Shown piece by piece: positions 8,755 to 16,156 of a DNA stretch of 64,000 nucleotides. How positions within the stretch are numbered: the stretch's first letter is position 1; every line of letters begins with the position of its first letter. Origin of the DNA: Steroidobacter gossypii (GTDB taxonomy: Bacteria > Pseudomonadota > Gammaproteobacteria > Steroidobacterales > Steroidobacteraceae); the NCBI RefSeq assembly GCF_016801985.1, contig NZ_JAEVLS010000008.1:355093-419092 (forward strand). Direction: 5' to 3'. The notes beneath the pieces are model-generated. The model was not told the origin of the DNA. It did not search any database and saw only the letters and a program-made list of their open reading frames with translations. The translations under genes and the position numbers were made by a program.

Positions 8755-9321
8755 TCACGGCACGCGCGGTTGCAGCCAGCGCTGGAAGATGTGGGTCAAC
8801 ACAGGCATGAATCCCCACGCCAACGAGGCCACGACGAGCGCGTTCACGATCAGCAGAGTGGCAAGCATCGGCAGCGGGCCGAGCACCGCAGGCACTGCGC
8901 TCGAGAAGATGTAGACTGCCGGATTGACGCCGACCCAGGTCAACACAGCCATCTTCCAGTGAGGTGGCGGGCGATCGCTATCGCGAAAGAAAGCTTCGAG
9001 CCCGTACAGCTTGCGCTTCTGCGGCTCGCCTTGCACGAGCGGACGCACCTCGTCCTGCCAGCGCAGGTACGTATCGGACGCGTAGAACTCTCGCATGTCC
9101 GCTTCGCTCCGGAATGTTCGCAGCACGCCGTATTCCTGTTCGCTCGAGCCGGGGACGGCCCGGATCAGATACGCGCCGGCAACGCCGGGCCGCTGTGCGG
9201 CCGCTGCGAAGAATTCGGTCAGTTTCGCTTCGAACTCTGCCTCGCAGCCTCTGCGCACCTTGCGCAGAATGGCGACGTGCACCAAGGAGCTCGAGTTATC
9301 GACAGCAGCCGCGTTTGTCAT
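8755..9321 (-). CDS. antibiotic-biosynthesis-monooxygenase (ABM) domain membrane protein
   Basis: I start at the ATG at 9321 (MTNAAAVDNS); a longer frame to 9654 is mostly the antisense of the neighbour. The 188-residue protein has an N-terminal ABM dimeric alpha/beta-barrel domain (VHVAILRKVRRGCEAEFEAKLTEFF, then GAYLIRAVPGSSEQEYGVLRTF and LRWQDEVRPLV). The C-terminal part has two transmembrane helices around VLTWVGVNPAVYIFSS and LLIVNALVVASLAWGFMPVL. This two-part architecture is common in proteobacteria and of unknown role; it is not evidence of antibiotic synthesis by itself. It follows the isochorismatase-type gene on the same strand with a 107-bp gap, so an operon is likely. Confidence 0.75.
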   Translation of the reverse strand: MTNAAAVDNSSSLVHVAILRKVRRGCEAEFEAKLTEFFAAAAQRPGVAGAYLIRAVPGSSEQEYGVLRTFRSEADMREFYASDTYLRWQDEVRPLVQGEPQKRKLYGLEAFFRDSDRPPPHWKMAVLTWVGVNPAVYIFSSAVPAVLGPLPMLATLLIVNALVVASLAWGFMPVLTHIFQRWLQPRVP

Positions 9322-9428
9322 GGCATCTCTCGATTCGACCACGAGGATCCGACCCGGAGCGACGATCGCACCTGCAGACTCGGGAGCACCTTCGTCGAGT
9401 CCGGGCGGAGCTGGCAGATCGGGACAGG

Positions 9429-10085
9429 TCAATGACCTTCCGACGCGCCGAACATCGTCTTCGCATAGATGTAGCCGATGCCGTAAGCGCCACCGAAGCG
9501 CTTGGAGATGTCGCCTGTGAGACCGTAGGTGGTCGCGCGTGCCCAGTCCCGCTGCAGCTCGAGCAGGTATTGCAACGAGGTAATCGGTTGCGCACCGGCC
9601 TGCACCATGCGCTGGATCGCGACCTGGTGAGCTTCGGTCGAGATGTCGCCGCACGCATCGCAGATCACGAAGACCTCATAGCCCTGTTCGATCGCGGAGA
9701 GCGCCGGAAGTACGATGCATACGCTGGTCCACAGGCCGGCGAGGACGATGCGTCGCTTTCCGATCTCGTTGACGCGCTTGATGACTGCAGCGTCCTCCCA
9801 GGTGTTCATAGAGGTCCGATCGATGAGCGGCAGGTTTGGGAACGGATCGGTCACTTCGCTGAACATCGGCCCGGAGAAGCTCTTCTCCGCGACCGTCGTG
9901 AGAATCGTCGAGACCTCGAATCCCGCGGCTGCATTCGAGACCAGCGCGGCATTGTTTCGCAGCGATATCGCATCGATCGAATGAGTCGCGAACGCCATCT
10001 GCGACTGAAAGTCGATCATCATCAAGATGTGATCCTTCGGAGTCAGCAGCCTGGAACCGGGTGCGGTAGTTGCCTTGGCGGACAT
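9429..10085 (-). CDS. YcaC-type isochorismatase-superfamily hydrolase
   Basis: The 218-residue enzyme starts at ATG 10085 behind a GAGG site. It has the cysteine-hydrolase fold: catalytic Asp25 in MMIDFQSQM and nucleophile Cys123 in LAGLWTSVCIVLPAL. The later DACGDISTEAHQVAIQRMVQAGAQPIT segment resembles YcaC, whose substrate is not established. Related enzymes hydrolyse nicotinamide, N-carbamoylsarcosine or isochorismate, but the conserved features here fit YcaC-like proteins better. It is upstream of, and probably co-transcribed with, the ABM-domain gene. Confidence 0.8.
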   Translation of the reverse strand: MSAKATTAPGSRLLTPKDHILMMIDFQSQMAFATHSIDAISLRNNAALVSNAAAGFEVSTILTTVAEKSFSGPMFSEVTDPFPNLPLIDRTSMNTWEDAAVIKRVNEIGKRRIVLAGLWTSVCIVLPALSAIEQGYEVFVICDACGDISTEAHQVAIQRMVQAGAQPITSLQYLLELQRDWARATTYGLTGDISKRFGGAYGIGYIYAKTMFGASEGH

Positions 10086-10435
10086 GGGGTACCTCGTCGT
10101 GGGTGCCTGCAGATGAAGAGCTTCGCACTGGTGGAGCGACTGCGTCCGAGAGCTCGCCAGTGCGAGCCCGCAGAGACTGTCGTTCAGACCACGCTGAGGA
10201 GTGTGTGCTTGGGCCGCTGCACGCCGCTTGCGCGTCAGTGATGCCGATGGAACGCGGATGCTGTTGCTGTCAGTCGGTCCGAGGTCGTTGAGTTCGAGAG
10301 CCGCCCGGAGCCTTGAAGACGTATGCCTGCTGCGTCCGGGTTATAGTGGCGGTATCGAATGCGTTCGCCGATGCTCGCGCGGCCGCACGGAATGCACTTC
10401 CTCAAGTTGGCTTCTATCAAGTTGGCCCTGAACCA

Positions 10436-10930
10436 ATGATCACGATTCGGAATGCAACCGCAGAAGACGCGAATGCCTGGCTCGAACTGCGATGCGCACT
10501 ATGGCCCGAGGGCTCTCTTGATGAGCACCGAGCGGAGATTGCGAGCTTTCTTGCGGGTAGCGCTCGCGAGCCGCAAGCCGTTCTGCTCGCCGAGGATGAC
10601 GACGGCCGGATCGTCGGTTTCGTAGAACTCTCGATTCGCCCATACGCGGAGGGCTGCAGTTCAGACCGCGTCGCCTTTCTTGAAGGCTGGTATGTCGAGG
10701 CTGAATCCCGGCGTCGCGGAATAGGGAAGGCGTTGGTTGCCGCCGCGGAGCGCTGGGGCATCGGGCAGGGTTGCACCGAATTTGCTTCGGATACGCAGGC
10801 GGACAACGAGATCAGCCGAGCCGCCCACGGTGAGTGCGGCTTCACCGAGGTCGCTGTCATTCGGTGTTTCAGGAAGGAGCTCCTGCCTAGTTCATTGAGC
10901 AACGTCGACGCAGTCGATCGGAATCCATGA
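10436..10930 (+). CDS. AAC(6')-type aminoglycoside N-acetyltransferase
   Basis: The ATG at 10436 gives a 164-residue GNAT protein (MITIRNATAEDANAWLELR). The acetyl-CoA site is in VEAESRRRGIGKALVAAAERW (motif RRxGxGxxL). The region FLEGWYVEAESRRRGIG, CTEFASDTQADNEISRAAH and GFTEVAVIRCFRKEL follows the AAC(6')-I group, which acetylates the 6'-amino group of aminoglycosides using acetyl-CoA in the cytoplasm. A longer in-frame start at 10313 lacks support. Directly downstream, and slightly overlapping on the other strand, is an integrase relic, so the gene may have arrived on a mobile element. Resistance is inferred, not shown. Confidence 0.75.
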   Translation: MITIRNATAEDANAWLELRCALWPEGSLDEHRAEIASFLAGSAREPQAVLLAEDDDGRIVGFVELSIRPYAEGCSSDRVAFLEGWYVEAESRRRGIGKALVAAAERWGIGQGCTEFASDTQADNEISRAAHGECGFTEVAVIRCFRKELLPSSLSNVDAVDRNP

Positions 10931-11034
10931 CCGGTGTGCTGTTCGTGGCTGAATCCGCGACGACGCAATGCTGCGTTGATCGTGTGGTCGCTGATGGGCC
11001 GCTTGTTTGATCTCAGCGAGCGAAGATCGCTCTC
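10885..11034 (-). pseudogene. tyrosine integrase fragment (P4-type)
   Basis: About 50 codons read LRSLRSNKRPISDHTINAALRRRGFSHEQHTGHGFRSTASTLLNELG. This is the conserved C-terminal core of P4-like phage/ICE integrases, including the HGFR box with its catalytic His and Arg. Sequence before and after does not match an integrase, and the tyrosine-containing tail is missing, so this is a doubly truncated relic. It abuts the acetyltransferase gene on the opposite strand. Confidence 0.7.
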
Positions 11035-11814
11035 GCCTGTGGCGTTCATGACCAGAGCCATTTCACACGAATGTTCGCCAAAGCGTTCGGATTCTCTCCC
11101 GGCCGGTATGCGGATTGCGTTCGCGATCAGAGCGGCCAAGTAGTCCTGAACCTGTCCGTCTGACCGCAAGCCCATCCCGCCCGAGCCGATGAAATCGCTT
11201 TCATCAGCCATCCATCCGAGTTGACCCGTCATCCGGGATCGTTCGCCGGTCGACATTCCGATCCGCTCTGCGGCTCGAAGATGAACGCACGGCCGAAGAT
11301 GCTCTGCGTGCGATCAAGAATCGCGATACTGCAGCAGCGGGTCCATCGCCGACGCGTTCACGTCATTTGTCGATCACGGCAGCAATCAGCGTCACGAGAG
11401 TGAAACAGAGCGGCCTTTGCATGCGGCCAGTGGATTGAGTCTGTGTCGCACAACCCTCGCGGCGTCGCCTCGATTCGACTACAGAGTAACCGGCAACGAA
11501 CATATACACCGAGGTATCGTCAACGTCGTGCACGCGAGCGGTGCGCTCATCGAGCGACGATTTCATTCTTTGCGCACATTGAATGTGGCGCGATTTGGGT
11601 TAGGCTTTACCCGGAATGAATCGTCGCGCGCTGGCCAGCGGTTTGCATCAGTCCCCGCGTAGGCGATTTCTTCTCACTGCAACCTGGCCGCAATGAACTC
11701 TACTTGTGCGTCGGCCGAGTTGTAGCAAACGAGTCAGGCGATCGTCATGCGACGGCAATATGGCGCGCGATATTTTTGCAGCAGGGAAGCGCATCGAGGG
11801 AAGGCGCGACATCG
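11035..11814 (+). other. non-coding or degraded stretch
   Basis: Apart from the integrase relic at its left end, I see no convincing gene, RNA or repeat in this roughly 780-bp stretch. The short frames on both strands have no family resemblance. The right end carries the leader of the first NusG-like gene, with GGGAAGGCG upstream of its ATG. Confidence 0.4.
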
Positions 11815-12315
11815 ATGGGGTCAAGCGTTGAACCGTGGTTCGTGCTTCGCACGCGTTGCCACCACGAGAATGCGGTGCAAAACGAGCTGGAACGAAAGCA
11901 AATCGTTTCGTTTCTGCCGATGCGCACGATCGTGCGCCGTCGCAGCGAGCGTCGATCGCTGCTGAGAGTGCCGCTTTTTCCGGGCTATGTTTTCGTTCAG
12001 CCACGCGCGGACGAATTTCATGAAATCCGCTGCATTCGCGGCTCTTGCGGCTTTGTGCTGGCAGGAGCGAGGCCCGCGCCGATGTCGGAGCAGGAGCTCG
12101 AAGCGGTGCGCATCATCGTTGGCAGCGGCGCCGCGCTCGTAGTGAATCCGCAGCTCATTCCGGGTCAACGTGTCGCAGTCGTCGCCGGGCCCTTCATGGG
12201 AGTGCAAGGCGTGTTGACGCGCGTGAAGTGCCAGCAGCGCCTGGTGATCAACGCGCATCTCCTCAACACGAGCGTGAGCGTGGAGGTCGACGTCGATAAG
12301 ATCATCGTGTTGTGA
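11815..12315 (+). CDS. NusG/RfaH-type antiterminator, UpxY/LoaP-like (copy 1)
   Basis: From the ATG at 11815 the protein has 166 residues. The N-terminal NGN domain begins EPWFVLRTRCHHENAVQNEL and includes SFLPMRTIVRR and LRVPLFPGYVFVQPR. The C-terminal KOW domain is LIPGQRVAVVAGPFMGVQGVL and ends in the SVEVDVDKIIVL strand. This is the UpxY/LoaP/TaA type of specialised NusG paralog, which rides on RNA polymerase and lets it read through terminators in long operons for polysaccharides or antibiotics. A frame start at 11704 exists but the 37 extra codons are not family-like. It is followed by a TTGACA promoter and an ops-like element leading into cysS. A second paralog lies at 15343; by eye they are roughly two-thirds identical. 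Confidence 0.9.
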   Translation: MGSSVEPWFVLRTRCHHENAVQNELERKQIVSFLPMRTIVRRRSERRSLLRVPLFPGYVFVQPRADEFHEIRCIRGSCGFVLAGARPAPMSEQELEAVRIIVGSGAALVVNPQLIPGQRVAVVAGPFMGVQGVLTRVKCQQRLVINAHLLNTSVSVEVDVDKIIVL

Positions 12316-12404
12316 TCGACGCGCGATATGTTTTGACACGCGAGTGCACTCGCGAGTGACGATGCCAAACGAGTCAGCGTCATATTTGTTTCTTGATCTG
12401 GCGA

Positions 12405-12432
12405 TTGACACGAAGGTTGGATCTGCTACCTT
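12405..12432 (+). promoter_or_regulatory. promoter for the cysS leader
   Basis: TTGACA (12405-12410), 16-bp spacer, TACCTT (12427-12432). The block TTGACACGA..G.TGGAT.TG.TAC is almost repeated at 15893-15920 before PKS-A, including spacer length, which supports it as a real promoter rather than chance. Confidence 0.6.
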
Positions 12433-12475
12433 CCCGACCGCACAGAGGATTGTTAGAAACGTGGCGCAGTTGACG

Positions 12476-12498
12476 TGACGGGGCGGAGCGTACCCGAA
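12476..12498 (+). promoter_or_regulatory. ops-like leader element, copy 1 (before cysS)
   Basis: The core GGGCGGAGCGTACCCG is shared with two other leaders (15963-15985 and 49975-49997) in a 23-nt block that begins TGAC and ends GAA. It starts 43 nt after the -10 box. GGCGG(T)AGCGT resembles the RfaH ops site GGCGGTAGCGTG lacking one T. CGGG and CCCG can pair around the centre. A bulged stem follows (12496-12501 with 12512-12516) with a 10-nt loop. I infer that it recruits the NusG-like proteins encoded beside it. Confidence 0.6.
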
Positions 12499-12830
12499 AG
12501 TCAAAGAAGCAACTTCAAACGCAGTTCGAATCTCACTGTTTTTGTTAGAGAGCAATAAGCGCCTCGCATCTCGCGAGTATCGCGCGTCTGGCCAAAACAC
12601 CGTAGCTAACAAGCACATCCCGCCGGATTTTCAACGGCGGCGTCTCGTGCGCACACCTGCATGATTGCTTTCCCGACTATCGCAGCGACTGCAGCGATGG
12701 CAGGGATTTCTGCGTGCCGTAAAAGGGGCAATCGGTCCGTTTGGCTCTGCATGTACGCATGCATGACGTCGCGTACGACACTCGGCAACGCAACTCGTTC
12801 TGCGGTGAAATGGTTCCGGAGTTCACGCGC
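12499..12830 (+). promoter_or_regulatory. cysS 5' leader
   Basis: This 332-nt untranslated leader holds no convincing gene. A weak CAGT...ACTG stem followed by TTTTTGTT (about 12522-12546) could be a feeble intrinsic terminator. A second hairpin, CCGCCG/CGGCGG with a 9-nt loop, lies at 12620-12640. No T-box (no specifier loop or conserved AGGGUGG block) and no tRNA were recognisable here. Confidence 0.35.
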
Positions 12831-14252
12831 ATGCCTATTCAGATATTCAACTCGCTGAGCGGCCGCAAGGAAGAATTCCGCAGTCACGAGGCGGGCGTGG
12901 TCCGCATGTACGTCTGCGGAGATACGGTTTATGACTTCTGCCACATCGGCCATGCGCGATCCAAAGTTGCATTCGATACCGTGCGGCGATATCTGGAGTA
13001 CCGCGGCTATCGCGTCGTCCACGTGCGGAACATCACAGACATCGACGACAAGATCATCCAGCGCGCGAACCAGAACGGCGAGAGCATTCAATCGCTGACG
13101 CAGCGTTTTATCGCAGCGATGCACGAGGACTACGATCGTCTGGGCATCCTCCGGCCGACGCACGAGCCGAGGGCGACCGAGCACATTGGCGGCATCATCG
13201 CGCTGACTCGGCGGCTCGTCGATAAAGGCCATGCATACGTCGCTGCCAACGGCGACGTGATGTATTCGGTCGCGAGCTTCGCGGAGTACGGGCGACTCTC
13301 CGGCCGCGATCTCGACGATCTGCGAGCGGGGGCGCGCGTCGCGGTCGACGAAGCCAAGCGCGATCCCGCCGATTTCGTGTTGTGGAAACGTGCCAAACCC
13401 GGCGAGCCTTGCTGGCCCTCGCCGTGGGGCGATGGGCGCCCCGGCTGGCACATCGAATGTTCCGCCATGTCGCTGGATCTGCTCGGGTCGCGCTTCGACA
13501 TTCATGGCGGCGGAATGGATCTGAAGTTCCCGCATCACGAGAATGAAATCGCGCAATCGTGCGCGGCGACCGGCGATACGTTTGCGACCGTTTGGATGCA
13601 CAACGGTTTCGTCAACATCGATGATCAGAAGATGTCGAAGTCTCTCGGCAACTTCTTTCGGATTCGCGACGTGCTCGGCTCGGGTTACCTGCGCGATCCG
13701 GAAGTGCTGCGATTCTTTCTCGCCTCCAGCCACTATCGCGGTCCCATCAACTATTCGCTGGTGCAGATCGAGCAGGCAGATGCCGCGCTGTGCCGGCTCT
13801 ACACGGCGCTGCGCGACCTTCCGGAAGCCGCTGCATGGCGGCCGAGCGCAGCGACGCAACGATTCGAGGAGGCGATGGACGACGACTTCAACTCGCCGGA
13901 CGCCATCGCCGCGTTACAGACACTCGCGACGCAAATCAATCGTGCGAAGTCGTCAGGCGAGATCGCGACAGCCGCGGCACTGGCCTCCGAGCTGAAGTCG
14001 TTGGGGCGAGTGTTGGGCGTGCTTCAACTCGCGCCCGAAGAGTTTTTGCGCAAGTCGAAAGTCGCGCACGAGCTTGGCGAGCAAACGCCTGACATGAGCA
14101 TCGCGAGAATCGAGTTGCTGATTGCGGCGCGCAGCGTGGCTCGTGCCGCGGGCAAGTTCAAAGAGTCGGACAGCATCCGCGACCAGCTTTCGCACGCGGG
14201 CATTCTCCTGGAAGACAAGCCGGACAAGACCACGACCTGGCGTCGCCTCTGA
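12831..14252 (+). CDS. cysS: cysteinyl-tRNA synthetase (cluster-embedded)
   Basis: The 473-residue class I synthetase attaches cysteine to tRNA-Cys in the cytoplasm. All hallmarks are present: zinc ligands Cys29 (MYVCGDTVYDF), the Cys of GWHIECSAM, and His/Glu of FPHHENE; HIGH at 38-41; and KMSKS at 267-271. The start MPIQIFNSL matches the family start and has CCGGAG upstream; the frame open from 12741 is leader. The segment DDKIIQRAN has Gln77 where the E. coli enzyme has the second Lys of KIIK. It follows a promoter and ops-like element and is translationally coupled to a metallophosphoesterase. A broken second copy lies at 50.3-51 kb. I infer a pathway role (cysteine supply or self-resistance); it could also be the only housekeeping copy. 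Confidence 0.95.
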   Translation: MPIQIFNSLSGRKEEFRSHEAGVVRMYVCGDTVYDFCHIGHARSKVAFDTVRRYLEYRGYRVVHVRNITDIDDKIIQRANQNGESIQSLTQRFIAAMHEDYDRLGILRPTHEPRATEHIGGIIALTRRLVDKGHAYVAANGDVMYSVASFAEYGRLSGRDLDDLRAGARVAVDEAKRDPADFVLWKRAKPGEPCWPSPWGDGRPGWHIECSAMSLDLLGSRFDIHGGGMDLKFPHHENEIAQSCAATGDTFATVWMHNGFVNIDDQKMSKSLGNFFRIRDVLGSGYLRDPEVLRFFLASSHYRGPINYSLVQIEQADAALCRLYTALRDLPEAAAWRPSAATQRFEEAMDDDFNSPDAIAALQTLATQINRAKSSGEIATAAALASELKSLGRVLGVLQLAPEEFLRKSKVAHELGEQTPDMSIARIELLIAARSVARAAGKFKESDSIRDQLSHAGILLEDKPDKTTTWRRL

Positions 14253-15013
14253 TGCGGCTGTTCGCGCTGTCCGATGTGCACGTCGATTACGAAGCCAATT
14301 TCAAATGGGTTCGCAATCTCTCCAGGATCGATTATCGCGACGACGTGTTGATTCTGGCGGGCGACGTTACACACCATCAGTCACAGCTCGCCGCTTGTCT
14401 GGACACGCTGGTGGGGCGCTTCAGAAATGTTTTGTTCGTGCCCGGCAACCACGACCTGTGGGTTTGGGGCGAGGAACGCGAGCAGACGTCACTGCACAAG
14501 TTTGCCCGTGTCGTGGCCACGGTCGAGGCAAGCGGCGCCGTGATGCAGCCGTCTTGGTACGGGCAGACGCTGATCGTGCCGCTGCTCGGATGGTACGACT
14601 ACAGTTTCGGGGCTCCTTCGGAGGAGCTACGGCAGATGTGGATGGATTATCGCGCGTGCCGCTGGCCCGAAAAATTCGAAGTCGAGGACGTGGCTGCGCA
14701 TTTCGCCGGCTTGAATCGCGAGGTCGCGCCGGCGGCCGCGACAAGAGTCATTACGTTTTCGCATTTTCTGCCGCGGGTTGACCTGGTCCCGGCATTCGTG
14801 CCCGCTCGACATCGCGTGCTCGATCCGGTGCTCGGCAGCACTCGGCTGGAACGTCGATTGCGTCAGCTGCGCTCCACGCTGCACATCTATGGGCACAGCC
14901 ACATCAATCGACGCGTTCGACTCGACGGCGTCACGTACGTGAACAATGCCTTCGGCTATCCCAGCGAATCCGGCATGACCGCCAGAGAGCTGCTGTGCGT
15001 GGCTGAGATCTGA
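14252..15013 (+). CDS. calcineurin-like metallophosphoesterase
   Basis: The start overlaps the cysS stop in TGATG, so translation is coupled. The 253-residue protein has the full two-metal motif set: D8/H10 (ALSDVHVD), D38 (LAGDVTHH), N66-H67-D68 (VPGNHDLW), a further His in ITFSHFLPR, and the GHSH motif (HIYGHSHINR). It should hydrolyse a phosphomonoester or phosphodiester. The substrate is unknown. Its tight link to CysRS hints at a nucleotide, tRNA-derived or phosphorylated pathway substrate, but that is inference. Confidence 0.85.
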   Translation: MRLFALSDVHVDYEANFKWVRNLSRIDYRDDVLILAGDVTHHQSQLAACLDTLVGRFRNVLFVPGNHDLWVWGEEREQTSLHKFARVVATVEASGAVMQPSWYGQTLIVPLLGWYDYSFGAPSEELRQMWMDYRACRWPEKFEVEDVAAHFAGLNREVAPAAATRVITFSHFLPRVDLVPAFVPARHRVLDPVLGSTRLERRLRQLRSTLHIYGHSHINRRVRLDGVTYVNNAFGYPSESGMTARELLCVAEI

Positions 15014-15342
15014 CACAGGCCCGGAAGCGGGGCGCTCGAGCGAGCTCGGGCAATGCAGCTTCACCATCGGCACGCGCGTGCCGTATTCACCGCCAGACAG
15101 CCGGCACCGTGACCGCGCCGGCCGATGGTCTTTCCAGCAATTCGCTCCTACGGCCGAGTACCGGCCGCGCCTTGCGCCGACCCGCCAGATCTCGATTCGA
15201 CCGCTGTTGCAAGCGTCCGAGCATTCGCGACGGCCCGAGTTATCGGGCGCGGCGCTGATGAAGGGCGCGAGGAACTGGCGTCGCTACGTCATGGCTTGGC
15301 GGTTCGCAAGCGGCTCGGGGCGATAGAACAGGGAGGCACGAG
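15014..15342 (+). other. intergenic region with a 16-bp palindrome
   Basis: There is no convincing gene. The only structure I see is the perfect palindrome CGGCACGCGCGTGCCG at 15068-15083, downstream of the phosphoesterase and upstream of the second NusG-like gene. It could be an operator or a chance GC-rich repeat. GGGAGG just before 15343 is the ribosome-binding site of the next gene. Confidence 0.4.
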
Positions 15343-15849
15343 ATGATGATGCAGTCGAGCGTTGAACCTTGGTTCGTTCTTCGGACCCGAAGCCATCACG
15401 AGAACACTGCGCATAACGATCTGCGGGTCAGGCGCATCAATTCCTATTTGCCGTTGCGCACGGTGACGCGAAATCGCAATGGCCGCAGGACTCCGATGCA
15501 GGTGCCGCTGTTTCCAGGTTATATATTCGTGCAGCCGCGCCTGGAGCAGTTCGAGAACATTCGCTACGTGCGCGGTTCCTGCGGGCTCGTGCTGCATGGA
15601 ATGAAGCCTGCGCCCATGCCCGAAAAGGATCTGGAAGCAGTGCGAATCCTGGTTGGCAGCGGCGCCGCGCTCGCTGTGAATCCGCAGCTCATTCCCGGCC
15701 AGCGCGTCGAAGTGATCGCCGGTCCCTTCATGGGCGTGCAGGGCGAGCTGATTCGCGTGAAGTGTCAGCAGCGCCTGGTGCTGAACACTCATCTGCTCAA
15801 CAGCAGCGTGAGCGTGGAAGTCGACGCGGACAAAGTCGTGATCTTGTGA
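15343..15849 (+). CDS. NusG/RfaH-type antiterminator, UpxY/LoaP-like (copy 2)
   Basis: The 168-residue paralog of the protein at 11815 starts MMMQSSVEPWFVLRTR with a strong GGGAGG site. The NGN domain includes SHHENTAHNDLRVRRINSYLPL and VPLFPGYIFVQPR. The KOW part includes LIPGQRVEVIAGPFMGVQGE and ends SVEVDADKVVIL. The most divergent part between the two paralogs is the region around residues 25-50 of the NGN domain, the face that in RfaH-type proteins contacts RNA polymerase and the ops DNA hairpin. The gene is immediately followed by the promoter and ops-like element of the PKS-A operon. The likely role is processive antitermination through the long PKS transcripts. Confidence 0.9.
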   Translation: MMMQSSVEPWFVLRTRSHHENTAHNDLRVRRINSYLPLRTVTRNRNGRRTPMQVPLFPGYIFVQPRLEQFENIRYVRGSCGLVLHGMKPAPMPEKDLEAVRILVGSGAALAVNPQLIPGQRVEVIAGPFMGVQGELIRVKCQQRLVLNTHLLNSSVSVEVDADKVVIL

Positions 15850-15892
15850 GCGACGCTCGCGGAATGTTTGCAAATCTGGTTCGAGTTTCCGG

Positions 15893-15920
15893 TTGACACG
15901 AGAGCTGGATTTGTTACTCT
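15893..15920 (+). promoter_or_regulatory. promoter of the PKS-A operon
   Basis: TTGACA (15893-15898), 16-bp spacer, TACTCT (15915-15920). It is nearly identical to the promoter at 12405-12432 (shared TTGACACGA and TGGAT.TG.TAC) and sits 42 nt upstream of the second ops-like element. Confidence 0.65.
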
Positions 15921-15962
15921 GCAGCTATCCAAAAACGTTCCCTCGCATCGCGTGATCAAACG

Positions 15963-15985
15963 TGACAGGGCGGAGCGTACCCGAA
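15963..15985 (+). promoter_or_regulatory. ops-like leader element, copy 2 (before PKS-A)
   Basis: Core GGGCGGAGCGTACCCG, identical in the core to copy 1. Its end forms the left arm of a perfect 7-bp hairpin: CCGAATG (15981-15987), 10-nt loop ACGAACAGCT, CATTCGG (15998-16004). The same stem and loop length occur after copy 3. I infer a NusG-paralog loading site for the PKS-A operon. Confidence 0.65.
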
Positions 15986-16034
15986 TGACGAACAGCTCAT
16001 TCGGCATCTCATCCAAGTGTTGATCCTGCGGACC

Positions 16035-16055
16035 TGCGCTCGCCTCCCGAGCGCA
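16035..16055 (+). promoter_or_regulatory. strong leader hairpin before the PKS-A operon
   Basis: TGCGCTCG and CGAGCGCA form a perfect 8-bp stem with a 5-nt loop, about 50 nt downstream of the ops-like element. No U-run follows directly, only a pyrimidine-rich stretch to 16085, so it is a pause or attenuation candidate rather than a standard terminator. Confidence 0.4.
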
Positions 16056-16156
16056 CTCACCGGCTTCGTTACTTTCATTCTTGGATTGCACAGCTCTTCG
16101 CGCGTGGCGAGGAGTGTTCGTTCGTGCGCGCGCTTCGGCAATCCCATGGAGGCGCT

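Noticed and set aside
9322..9654. Longer N-terminus for the ABM-domain protein
   Set aside because: The extra 111 codons are antisense of the isochorismatase gene and its gap; the ATG at 9321 starts the conserved domain.
12433..12830. T-box riboswitch or tRNA in the cysS leader
   Set aside because: No specifier loop, no AGGGUGG-like antiterminator block and no cloverleaf could be found; only simple hairpins.
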